A stretch of 10,739 nt of DNA. It comes from Salinirussus sp. (GTDB lineage Archaea > Halobacteriota > Halobacteria > Halobacteriales > Haloarculaceae). A program made the position numbers and the translations under genes. Each line of letters begins with the position of its first letter. The first letter of the stretch is position 1. Of the stretch, positions 4,766-10,739 are shown in pieces. Below the pieces are notes generated by a model, which was not told where the DNA came from, did no database searches, and was given only the letters and a program-made list of their open reading frames with translations. The stretch is from NCBI GenBank assembly GCA_028275005.1, contig JAQCNN010000130.1, forward strand, positions 1 to 10,739, given 5' to 3'.

Positions 4766-6403
4766 ATGACCGAGAGGGACCCCGACGAGGACGCCGGTTC
4801 GGCGGACGAACCGGCCGGGGACCCGGACGGAACACCGGAGGGGGAGCGCGCAGCCCCGGACACCGAACGGGCACACGGCGAGCCCGCCTCCGACGCTGCC
4901 GACCGGGACGGGGGCAACGACGGTGACGAACAGCCCCCGGCACGGGAGGCCGACGAGCTCGACGCCCCCGACGCCCAGGTGACGGTGCCCGACACCGACC
5001 CGCCCGCGGGAGACGGCTCACAGGACACCGAGCGGGTGGACAACGGCGAACCGCCGGCCGACGACACCCTGACAGAGTGGAACGGCTGGGAACTGCCCGA
5101 GGAGGCCGAGCGCTCTGACCAGGACACAGGTTCGGCGACCGGCGAGAGCCCGGGCCCGGACCACCCGGCCCCCCCGGACGACGCGGCGCAGGCGGCCGAT
5201 GGCGAGGACAGGCCGGCTATCGAGAACCCGAGCCCGGAGGACGTCCCGGAGGCCCCGGGCGGGACACGCCCGAGTGACGCGCCGACCCCGGCGGAGGTGG
5301 ACACGGCGGAGGGGGCCGGCGGGGAGACACCGGTCGCCGCCGGCGGTGCCGGGGCCGCTGCGGGTGCGGGTGCGGGCGGGGGTGGTGACCCCGGCGGTAT
5401 GCTGGGCGGGGGTGAGGGTGGTGCGCCCGACGACGAGGAGATGCCGCTCACGGCACACATCGAAGAGATGGTCCGCCGGCTGGCGGTCGTTATCGTGGTG
5501 ATGGCGCTCGTCAGCGCCGTCATCTTCCCCTTCGCCGACCGGCTGATAAACTTCCTGTGGTACTCGTTTCTCCCGGGGTCGGTCGCGGCCTGCCAGCCGG
5601 TCGCGGCCGCGGCGGCAAACGCGACGAACGCGACGGTCAATGCCACCGGCACCTTCGCGGGCGCGCCGGATTGGACGGCGATCCAGGCCACCCTCCCAAA
5701 CGGGACGAGCCTTCGTGGGATCGTGCCACACCCGACACTGCTGAACCGCACCTACCCCAACGGGACCGTCATCCAGGCGACCTTCCCGAACGGGACGGTC
5801 CGGAACGCGACCCTGGTCGCCAACGCCACCGGCCCCGGGGCAACGGGGGGTGCCTGCCCCCGGATCTACCAGCCGCTCGCGCTCGTCCTCGCGCGGCTGA
5901 AGATGGCCTCGCTCGCCGGGTTCGTCGTTGGCCTGCCCGTGTTCGTCTACCAGACCTACCTGTTCATGCGCCCGGGGCTGTTCCCCAACGAGCGCCGGTA
6001 CTACCTCTCCTCGGTGCCGACCAGCCTCGTGCTGGCGGCGGTCGGACTCGGCTTTGCCTACTTCCTGGTCCTGCCGGTGATCTTCACCTACTTCCTCGGC
6101 TACTCCCAGCCTGTCGCCAACATCGCCTTCGGGCTCGCGGAGACCTTCGACCTGATCATCCTGATGCTGGGGATGTTCGCGCTCATCTTCCAGATCCCCC
6201 TGTTCGTGATGCTCGCCATCTTCCTGAATGTGACCAGCCGCCGGTGGCTCGAGGGCCGCCGGCTGTACTTCTGGGCCGCCTTCGCCGGGATCGCCTTCAT
6301 CTTCAGCCCTGACCCGACGGGGATGGCCCCGTTTATCGTCGCACTCACGATGATTCTCCTGTTCGAGGGGACGCTGCTGTTGCTGCGGTGGACCGGGCGG
6401 TAA
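4766..6403 (+). CDS. tatCo: Twin-arginine translocase subunit TatCo with long acidic N-terminal tail and enlarged glycosylation-rich loop
   Basis: This 545-residue protein is about twice the usual TatC length (~250). The TatC domain starts near 229 with HIEEMVRRL; E233 or E234 matches the E. coli E15 region. Six membrane segments follow (~240-266, 371-398, 418-443, 462-487, 499-514, 519-540). RPGLFPNERR (402-411) keeps the Glu equivalent to E. coli E103, which contacts the twin-arginine signal; FQIP has Gln at the E170 position. FIFSPDPTGM is at 511-520. Residues 1-190 hold about 57 Asp/Glu against 9 Arg and no Lys; 191-220 are 25/30 Gly or Ala. The first outer loop (~267-370) is far longer than in E. 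coli and holds nine N-X-T sequons between the only two cysteines, C276 and C364. The ATG at 4766 lies 28 bases after a TATA-like box; an upstream GTG/ATG-type frame at 4688 would overlap the promoter. Confidence 0.95.
   Translation: MTERDPDEDAGSADEPAGDPDGTPEGERAAPDTERAHGEPASDAADRDGGNDGDEQPPAREADELDAPDAQVTVPDTDPPAGDGSQDTERVDNGEPPADDTLTEWNGWELPEEAERSDQDTGSATGESPGPDHPAPPDDAAQAADGEDRPAIENPSPEDVPEAPGGTRPSDAPTPAEVDTAEGAGGETPVAAGGAGAAAGAGAGGGGDPGGMLGGGEGGAPDDEEMPLTAHIEEMVRRLAVVIVVMALVSAVIFPFADRLINFLWYSFLPGSVAACQPVAAAAANATNATVNATGTFAGAPDWTAIQATLPNGTSLRGIVPHPTLLNRTYPNGTVIQATFPNGTVRNATLVANATGPGATGGACPRIYQPLALVLARLKMASLAGFVVGLPVFVYQTYLFMRPGLFPNERRYYLSSVPTSLVLAAVGLGFAYFLVLPVIFTYFLGYSQPVANIAFGLAETFDLIILMLGMFALIFQIPLFVMLAIFLNVTSRRWLEGRRLYFWAAFAGIAFIFSPDPTGMAPFIVALTMILLFEGTLLLLRWTGR
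5591..5857 (+). other. Sequon-rich insert in the first extracytoplasmic loop of TatCo
   Basis: This segment codes for residues 276-364 of TatCo. N-X-T sequons occur at N285, N288, N292, N312, N327, N332, N342, N347 and N353. C276 and C364 bracket them and are the only cysteines in the protein. TatC topology (N-terminus inside) places the loop on the outer face, where the archaeal oligosaccharyltransferase AglB acts and where a disulfide could form. Glycosylation and the disulfide are inferred, not shown. Confidence 0.75.
5678..5797 (+). repeat. Imperfect repeat within the TatCo loop (IQAT-x-PNGT units)
   Basis: Residues 305-314 (AIQATLPNGT) and 335-344 (VIQATFPNGT) match at eight of ten positions. 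A third, shorter copy, TYPNGT, is at 329-334, directly before the second unit. The DNA copies at 5678-5707 and 5768-5797 are also similar, suggesting that the loop grew by local duplication. Confidence 0.7.
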
Positions 6404-6428
6404 CCCCGTCCGCCGACACGCCGGGGAC

Positions 6429-6459
6429 AAAATAGATACCCCCCGCGGTCGACGGGGGG
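6429..6459 (+). promoter_or_regulatory. Promoter of the histidine phosphatase gene with 7-bp inverted repeat
   Basis: AAAATAGATA (6429-6438) is a strong TATA-like box centred 28 bases before the GTG at 6462, as for a leaderless transcript. Directly after it, CCCCCCG (6439-6445) and CGGGGGG (6453-6459) form a perfect 7-bp inverted repeat with a 7-base centre. It lies between the box and the expected transcription start, where a bound repressor would block initiation. Confidence 0.6.
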
Positions 6460-6461
6460 AC

Positions 6462-7082
6462 GTGACCGAAACAACGGTTGTCGCCGTCCGGCACGGCGAG
6501 ACGGAGTGGAACCGGACGAGCCGGATGCAGGGGTGGGCACACGTCTCCCTGAACGAGCGGGGTCGCGGCCAGGCCCGACGGGTCGGCACACACCTCGCTG
6601 CCGAGTACGACTTCGACCGGGTCGTCGCCTCGGACATCCGGCGGGTCAGGGAGACGACGGCCCACATCCGTGACGCCGGTGTCGCGCCCGACCCGGTCTT
6701 CGACGACGGCTGGCGCGAGCGCGGGCTGGGTCGCTACCAGGGGTTCACCCGCGAGGAACTGTTCAGACGCCACCCCGAGTTCGACTACGCCAGCGGCGCC
6801 CTCTCGCTCGAAGCCCGGCCGGAGGGCGGGGAGAGCGTCGTCGACCTGCGCGAGCGGGTGCTCGAGGCCTTTGGCCGGCTGTGTGTCGAGGCCGCCGGCG
6901 AGACGGTGCTCGTGGTGACCCACGGCGGCCCGGTCCAGATGGTCTACAGCGCCGTCACGGGGACGGACCTGCTGGCCAGCAAGACGCGGTCGCTGGCAAA
7001 CTGTAGTGTCACGGAGTTCCGTGGCCCGACGCCCGCGGAGATGCGTGTCGTCCGGGACAACGAAACCGTCGCCACGGAGTAG
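6462..7082 (+). CDS. Histidine phosphatase family protein (phosphoglycerate-mutase-like)
   Basis: This 206-residue cytoplasmic protein has all the key residues of the two-histidine phosphatase fold: RHGETEWN (10-17) with the phospho-accepting H11, R61 in SDIRR, E86 in WRERGLGRYQG (84-94) as likely acid, and H154 in VVTHGGPVQ (151-159). Members hydrolyse phosphate esters or act as cofactor-dependent phosphoglycerate mutases. The length and the ERGLGRYQG segment resemble the broad-specificity phosphatases (CobC/GpmB-like). No cobalamin genes are nearby, so the substrate is open. The GTG start is supported by the family motif beginning a few residues later and by the promoter spacing; no Shine-Dalgarno sequence is seen. 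The gene follows tatCo by 58 bases but seems to have its own promoter, and it converges on larE with a 23-base gap. Confidence 0.92.
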   Translation: MTETTVVAVRHGETEWNRTSRMQGWAHVSLNERGRGQARRVGTHLAAEYDFDRVVASDIRRVRETTAHIRDAGVAPDPVFDDGWRERGLGRYQGFTREELFRRHPEFDYASGALSLEARPEGGESVVDLRERVLEAFGRLCVEAAGETVLVVTHGGPVQMVYSAVTGTDLLASKTRSLANCSVTEFRGPTPAEMRVVRDNETVATE

Positions 7083-7105
7083 CGGACCGCCGGCGCTGTC
7101 GGCGC

Positions 7106-7969
7106 TCAGTCGGTCGGGTACTCCGCATCAAGCGGGTCCGCGTCGGGCACACCGGCGTTGGCCTCCTCGGTCTCGGGGCTGACACTGCCGGTCCGGTACC
7201 CCTCCAGGTCGAGGGTGACGTGGTCAAAGCCCAGGTCGGCAAAGTGCTCGCGGACGGTGCGGGCAAACTCCGGGGTGAGCGCCGCAGGGAGTTCGCCCTG
7301 TCCCACCTCGATGCGTGCGAGGCCGTCGTGGTCCCGGACGCGAAACTGGTCGAACCCCCACTCCCGGAGCAGCCGCTCGGCCCTCTCGACCTGGGAGAGC
7401 CGCTCCTCGGTGACCGCCAGCCCGGTCGGAATGCGCGAGGAGAGACAGGCCATCGAGGGCTTGTCGGCCACCGAGAGGCCGTAGTGACGGGCGATCTCCC
7501 GCACCTCCGCCTTCGTGATGTCGTGGGCCAACAGCGGCGAGTGGGCGTCGAGCTCCGCGACAGCCTGGAGACCCGGGCGGTGGCCCTCGCCGGGGTCCGA
7601 GGCGTTGGTGCCGTCACACACAACTGAAATCCCGAGCTCGTTGGCCCGGTCGTACATCGCCGAGAGCCGCATCGTCCGGCAGTGATAACAGCGGTCCTCG
7701 TCGTTTTCGACGAAGGCCTCGCTGTCCAGCTCCGAGAAGGTAACCTCCTCGTGGCGAACCCCGATCTCCTCGGCGACGCGGCGTGCGTCCTCGAGTTCGC
7801 TCTCCGGCAGCGTCTCGCTACGGGCCGTACAGGCAACGGCGTCCGCACCCAGCGCCTCGTGGGCGATGGCGGCAACGACGCTTGAGTCCACGCCGCCGGA
7901 GAAGGCGACCAGGACACCCTCGCGACTCGCCAGGTCCTCGCGGGCGGCCGCCAGCTTCGACTCAACCAT
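7106..7969 (-). CDS. larE: ATP-dependent sacrificial sulfur transferase LarE
   Basis: This 287-residue protein has an N-terminal PP-loop pyrophosphatase domain with SGGVDSS at 24-30. Other family motifs are DRCYHCRTMRL (92-102), CDGTNASD (118-125) and KPSMACLSSRIPTG (170-183). In Lactiplantibacillus plantarum, LarE adenylates a nicotinate-derived precursor and donates the sulfur of its own C176; C175 here is in the matching motif, so the sacrificial chemistry is plausible. C94 and C97 form an additional CxxC. The product is the nickel-pincer cofactor of lactate racemase (LarA) and other racemases/epimerases. larA, larB and larC are not in this window. The ATG at 7969 is preferred over a GTG at 7993 because family homology starts at MVESKL and a CATATG box lies 26 bases upstream. 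The acidic C-terminal tail (~264-287) looks disordered. It lies 52 bases downstream of the dehydrogenase gene. Confidence 0.93.
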   Translation of the reverse strand: MVESKLAAAREDLASREGVLVAFSGGVDSSVVAAIAHEALGADAVACTARSETLPESELEDARRVAEEIGVRHEEVTFSELDSEAFVENDEDRCYHCRTMRLSAMYDRANELGISVVCDGTNASDPGEGHRPGLQAVAELDAHSPLLAHDITKAEVREIARHYGLSVADKPSMACLSSRIPTGLAVTEERLSQVERAERLLREWGFDQFRVRDHDGLARIEVGQGELPAALTPEFARTVREHFADLGFDHVTLDLEGYRTGSVSPETEEANAGVPDADPLDAEYPTD

Positions 7970-7991
7970 ATCCGGCGTACCCGCTCCGGCC

Positions 7992-7999
7992 ACATATGC
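7992..7999 (-). promoter_or_regulatory. TATA-like box for larE
   Basis: The minus strand reads GCATATGT, the only AT-rich stretch in the 52-base gap between the dehydrogenase stop and larE. Its centre is about 26 bases before the ATG at 7969, so larE could be transcribed on its own as a leaderless message in addition to read-through from the dehydrogenase gene. Confidence 0.5.
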
Positions 8000-8021
8000 C
8001 CGTTGACGCGACGACCGGGGC

Positions 8022-8984
8022 TCAGACGACCCGGTTTGTCAACTCCTCCAGCCGGCCGTCGGCGAACACCCGGTAGTTCTTCGCGAACAACTCCGCGACC
8101 CGCTCGAACTTCTCGGGGGTCGAGCCGGCCATGTGCGGGGTGACGACGACGTTTGGCAGCGCCCACAGCACCGACTCCGGCGGGAGTGGCTCCGCCTCGA
8201 AGACGTCGAGTGCGGCCCCCCTGATCCCGCCCTGTTGCAGTGCGTAGACGAGTGCGTCCTCGTCGACGACCGCGCCGCGGGCGACGTTGACCAGCACCGC
8301 ATCCCCGCTCATCGCGCCCAGTTCCTCGCGGCCGACCAGCCCGCGTGTCTCCGGCGTCAGCGGACAGGACAGCAGAACGTACTCCGACCGGCCGAGCACC
8401 TCGAACAGGCCCCCAGGGGGGTAGACCTCGTCGACGGCCGCCGGGGCCGTGTCGGGGTCGCGTTTCGTCCCGACCACGGTCATCCCGAAGGCCTGTGCGT
8501 ACTCCGCCGCTCGGCCCCCGATCGCGCCCAGACCGACGACGCCGAGGGTCTTGCCACGGATCTCGCCGCCGCTGTAGCGCTGCCAGCGCCTCTCCTGCTG
8601 TTGCTGGACCGCCGTGTGGATCCCCCGCTCGAAGGTCAGCAGGTAGCCGATAACCTGCTCGGCGATGGGCTCGGCGTGGACCCCCGCGGCGTTCGTCAGC
8701 GCGACCCCGTGGTCGGCGATGGCCTCGGTATCCAGGAAGTCGACCCCCGAGGACAGCGCCTGGACCCACCGCAGGTTCGGCGCCGCCTCGAGCAGGTCAG
8801 CCCCGATGTCGGTCGCGAGTAGGGCGTCAGCCTCGCCGACCAACTCGCGTGTCTCCGGGGGCGTGTGCGCGACCCGGAGGTCGACCCCGGGGACCCGGGT
8901 CTCGACCGCGGCACGGAGCGCCTCGACGTCGGACCAGTAGCCGGCGTCGACGGTGTGAGAGACGAGCACAGTGGGGTCGGCCAT
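8022..8984 (-). CDS. D-2-hydroxyacid dehydrogenase (D-isomer-specific, NAD(P)-dependent)
   Basis: This 320-residue protein has the two-lobed fold of the family, and its length fits. The nucleotide-binding motif GLGAIG is at 151-156, and the catalytic Arg-Glu-His set is R236 (in NVARGAVVDE), E265 (in VFEAEPLP) and H284 (in TPHMAGST). It interconverts 2-oxo acids and D-2-hydroxy acids in the cytoplasm; candidates include lactate, glycerate/hydroxypyruvate and branched 2-hydroxy acids. The residues after the second Rossmann strand are GTKRD (172-176). Basic residues there, rather than an Asp, favour NADPH over NADH; this is inference. Haloferax mediterranei has a characterised enzyme of this family. 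The ATG at 8984 has GGAG six bases upstream. A weak CTTTACC on the minus strand near 9053-9059 could be the TATA box. It is followed by larE and is divergent from the MFS gene. Confidence 0.93.
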   Translation of the reverse strand: MADPTVLVSHTVDAGYWSDVEALRAAVETRVPGVDLRVAHTPPETRELVGEADALLATDIGADLLEAAPNLRWVQALSSGVDFLDTEAIADHGVALTNAAGVHAEPIAEQVIGYLLTFERGIHTAVQQQQERRWQRYSGGEIRGKTLGVVGLGAIGGRAAEYAQAFGMTVVGTKRDPDTAPAAVDEVYPPGGLFEVLGRSEYVLLSCPLTPETRGLVGREELGAMSGDAVLVNVARGAVVDEDALVYALQQGGIRGAALDVFEAEPLPPESVLWALPNVVVTPHMAGSTPEKFERVAELFAKNYRVFADGRLEELTNRVV

Positions 8985-9075
8985 GCCCGGCTCCAGGACC
9001 GACGGCGGCAAAGCGTTTGTGTCGGGACAGCGCGTCAGGCCGGACAAGGTGTGGTAAAGCGACGCCGGAACGGTG

Positions 9076-9101
9076 TGCCGGCGCGCTTGTTGTCGCCGGC
9101 A
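9076..9101. repeat. Perfect 8-bp inverted repeat in the divergent dehydrogenase/MFS promoter region
   Basis: TGCCGGCG (9076-9083) and CGCCGGCA (9094-9101) are exact inverted copies separated by 10 bases. They sit near the middle of the 199-base region between the start codons at 8984 and 9184, and about 30 bases upstream of the MFS TATA-like box. The region codes for no convincing protein. The repeat could be an operator shared by both genes, or a hairpin; the GC-rich arms make a chance match less surprising. Confidence 0.45.
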
Positions 9102-9129
9102 GGCAGGAGGCCGAGACAAGAGACAACAG

Positions 9130-9175
9130 TTAATTGGGTTGTGGGTGAAGCCGGACGCAGACCCTCCCGGGGGAG
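9130..9175 (+). promoter_or_regulatory. Promoter and ribosome binding site of the MFS transporter
   Basis: TTAATT at 9130-9135 is a clear TATA-like box. Transcription would start near 9158-9160, leaving a leader of about 25 bases. That leader contains GGGAG at 9171-9175, eight bases before the GTG at 9184. This site decides the start over longer in-frame extensions back to 9073, which would run through the promoter. Confidence 0.6.
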
Positions 9176-9183
9176 CACACACG

Positions 9184-10488
9184 GTGTCAGGCACAGACGT
9201 GACGGCGACCGACGAGACGGCGTACACCGAGGGCGAGATCCGGACCATCGCGCTGGCGATCATCGGCGGGGTGCTGTTCGGCGGGGTAGCCACCGGCGTC
9301 GCCTTCCCCACGCTCCCGCTGTTGGACCAGATCCTGGGCATCTCCTCGCTGATGCTCGGGGTCATCCTCAGCGCCAACCGGGTCTCCCGGCTGCTGATGA
9401 ACACACCCGCGGGCAACATCATCGACAAGTACGGCGCCCGCCGACCGATGATCGTCGGCCTGTTCGTCCAGGCGCTTGGCCCCTTCGGCTACGTCCTGGG
9501 GCTCTACACGCCGCCGGGCGTGTTCACGGTCCCGGGGCTCGGCCCGGTCTCCTACCCCGGTGTCGTCTTTGTGCTCGCGCGGGCGATGTGGGGGGTCGGC
9601 AGCGCCTTTGTCTTTCTCGGCGCCTTCGCGACGATCACCCACGTCACCACCAACGACAACCGTGGCCGGTGGCTGGGCTACCTCCGTGGCGGCCAGTCAC
9701 TCGGCTTCCCGAGCGGGCTCGTACTCGGCGGGCTGGTCGCGGATATCTACAGCGCCCAGGCCGCCTTCCTGATCGCCGGCGTGCTCGCCTTTGTCGCCGG
9801 TGTCATCGCCTCGCTGGTCCTCCCCGAGGTGAACGCCGAGACCGACCAGCAGGCCCGGCTGCGGGATATCCCGGCGATGCTCCGGCGTGAACCCCGTATC
9901 TTCCCGCTCGGGGTCGGCAACATGACGATCCGGTTCATGTTCGGCGGGGTGATGCTCTCGACGGTTGCCTCCTACGCCACCGCCTCGAACATGGAACTCT
10001 ACGGCCTCTCCGGGGGCGGGATCAGCGGTGTGGTGCTGGCGACGGGGGTCTTCTCCTCCTCGGCGACGATGGTCCTCGCCGGCCGGGTCTCGGACCGGCT
10101 GGACAACCGGGTCATCATCACCGTCCCCGCCTTTGCTGCCATGGCCGCCGGCCTCGTCCTGCTCGGGCTCTTTGCGACACTCGAGGCGCTCTTTCTCGGC
10201 GCGGCGCTCGTCGGCATCGGGACCGGCGGCTCCGGCCCTGCCCTGCTCGCTATCCTCGGTGACATCACCCCCGGCAGCGAGATCGGCCGGATGGGGAGCG
10301 TCTACAACGTGATGGGTGACGTTGGCCTGGTGCTCGGCCCGCTGCTCGCGGTGCCGATGGTCGAGGTCTGGCCGGGTTACCGGACCAGCTACTACCTCTA
10401 CGGTGCGGCCGTGGTCGCCACCATGGCCGTCGTGGCGGTCCCGCTGTTGCGCTACGACGTCACCGACGTCGTCTCCGACACCGCCTGA
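9184..10488 (+). CDS. Major facilitator superfamily (MFS) transporter
   Basis: This 434-residue polytopic membrane protein has about 12 hydrophobic segments in two halves. Motif A between segments 2 and 3 appears as GNIIDKYGARRPM (77-89), and its second-half counterpart is AGRVSDRLDNRV (299-310). The central cytoplasmic loop (~214-240) is charged (NAETDQQARLRD). The architecture fits proton-coupled efflux or uptake permeases; motif A of this kind is common in drug/tetracycline-type exporters, but the substrate cannot be read from sequence. GTG at 9184 is chosen because GGGAG lies eight bases upstream and the segment before the first membrane span (~20 residues, acidic) is typical; GTG at 9199 is an alternative. 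It is divergent from the dehydrogenase gene and converges on the gene at the right edge with a 44-base gap. Confidence 0.92.
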   Translation: MSGTDVTATDETAYTEGEIRTIALAIIGGVLFGGVATGVAFPTLPLLDQILGISSLMLGVILSANRVSRLLMNTPAGNIIDKYGARRPMIVGLFVQALGPFGYVLGLYTPPGVFTVPGLGPVSYPGVVFVLARAMWGVGSAFVFLGAFATITHVTTNDNRGRWLGYLRGGQSLGFPSGLVLGGLVADIYSAQAAFLIAGVLAFVAGVIASLVLPEVNAETDQQARLRDIPAMLRREPRIFPLGVGNMTIRFMFGGVMLSTVASYATASNMELYGLSGGGISGVVLATGVFSSSATMVLAGRVSDRLDNRVIITVPAFAAMAAGLVLLGLFATLEALFLGAALVGIGTGGSGPALLAILGDITPGSEIGRMGSVYNVMGDVGLVLGPLLAVPMVEVWPGYRTSYYLYGAAVVATMAVVAVPLLRYDVTDVVSDTA

Positions 10489-10532
10489 GCGTGGCGCCGG
10501 TCGGGCACACCCCCGTCGCCTGCCCGGCCGCG

Positions 10533-10739
10533 CTACTCGCTGTCGTTGACGACCTCGGTCTCGACCCCGTCGTCTGTCAGGGCGACCCCGGCCGCACAGA
10601 CCGCGTGCTCGAAGGGGTGGGCGTACAGCTCCCGGGCCGCCCCCGCGGCGTCGGTCGCCGCGAGGTCGAACGGCTCCGGACTCGCCCGCTCGTAGGTCGC
10701 CACCAGCGTCGGCTCGGTGACGGCCTCGACGAGCAGGGC
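10533..10739 (-). CDS. 3' end of an unidentified protein gene (truncated by window edge)
   Basis: Reading the minus strand from the window edge gives 68 codons without interruption to a TAG at 10535-10533. The peptide includes TEPTLVATYERASPEPFD, then AARELYAHPFEHAVCAAG and ends TDDGVETEVVNDSE. The acidic composition and third-position GC match the neighbouring genes, so it is likely a real haloarchaeal protein C-terminus. It is soluble-looking, with no membrane segment, and the single Cys has no partner here. I do not recognise a family. It converges on the MFS gene. Confidence 0.72.
   Translation of the reverse strand, partial: ALLVEAVTEPTLVATYERASPEPFDLAATDAAGAARELYAHPFEHAVCAAGVALTDDGVETEVVNDSE

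Noticed and set aside
5018..6667. Long open frame on the minus strand opposite tatCo (549 codons)
   Set aside because: Its product is Arg/Glu/His-rich low-complexity sequence without domains. It is the mirror of the real TatCo coding strand, a common effect of high third-position GC.
7083..7105. Direct repeat of CGGCGCT between the histidine phosphatase and larE stops
   Set aside because: Seven bases of GC-rich sequence repeated once in a convergent gap is within chance expectation. It forms no clear hairpin and has no T-tract.
7009..8769. 586-codon minus-strand open frame spanning larE and the dehydrogenase gene
   Set aside because: It is out of frame with both well-supported enzymes. Its product is Arg/Pro/Ser-rich with no motif.
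9073..9183. N-terminal extension of the MFS transporter back to 9073
   Set aside because: The added residues are Cys/Arg-rich and unlike an MFS N-terminus. The stretch contains the inverted repeat, the TATA-like box and the ribosome binding site that fit a start at 9184.
1..10739. CRISPR arrays, insertion sequences, integrase attachment sites, tRNA or rRNA genes
   Set aside because: I saw no regularly spaced direct repeats, transposase or integrase motifs, tRNA cloverleaf-like sequence or conserved rRNA sequence on either strand. Base composition is even across the genes, giving no sign of a recent island.

Overview
This window looks like a chromosomal segment of a halophilic archaeon (class Halobacteria). 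The DNA is very GC-rich and the predicted proteins are rich in Asp and Glu. One gene encodes a double-domain TatC, an architecture known from haloarchaea. Several start codons lie about 25-29 bases downstream of an AT-rich box, the pattern expected for leaderless archaeal transcripts. I see no rRNA, tRNA, CRISPR array, transposase, integrase or plasmid function. The genus cannot be fixed from the sequence alone.

Layout. The left edge holds a possible minus-strand gene start (1-84). It is followed by rlmE on the plus strand (286-1059), a 23S rRNA 2'-O-methyltransferase with a C-terminal TRAM domain. A minus-strand block follows. In transcription order it is tatCt (4665-2425, two fused TatC domains), a small ABM-fold putative quinol monooxygenase (2343-2035), a ribbon-helix-helix regulator (1952-1776), and a YhhQ-type queuosine/archaeosine precursor transporter (1786-1082) that overlaps the end of the regulator gene. 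Divergent from tatCt is tatCo (4766-6403), followed by a histidine phosphatase (6462-7082). The next minus-strand pair is a D-2-hydroxyacid dehydrogenase (8984-8022) and larE (7969-7106). An MFS transporter (9184-10488) diverges from that pair, and the 3' end of an unidentified minus-strand gene (10739-10533) closes the window.

How the genes may work together. TatCo and TatCt are the substrate-receptor and channel-organising subunits of the twin-arginine export machine, the main secretion route of haloarchaea. They share a 100-base divergent promoter region. RlmE and the precursor transporter both serve RNA modification, of rRNA and (through the deazaguanine precursor) of tRNA. The MFS transporter, dehydrogenase and LarE could form a small 2-hydroxy-acid (for example lactate) module; this is inference from adjacency only.

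The most unusual content is in TatCo. It carries a ~225-residue acidic, then Gly/Ala-rich, cytoplasmic N-terminal tail. Its first extracytoplasmic loop is greatly enlarged and holds nine N-glycosylation sequons and an internal repeat, bracketed by the only two cysteines of the protein. Perfect inverted repeats also sit at or next to three promoters (1981-2010, 6439-6459, 9076-9101) and could be operators.
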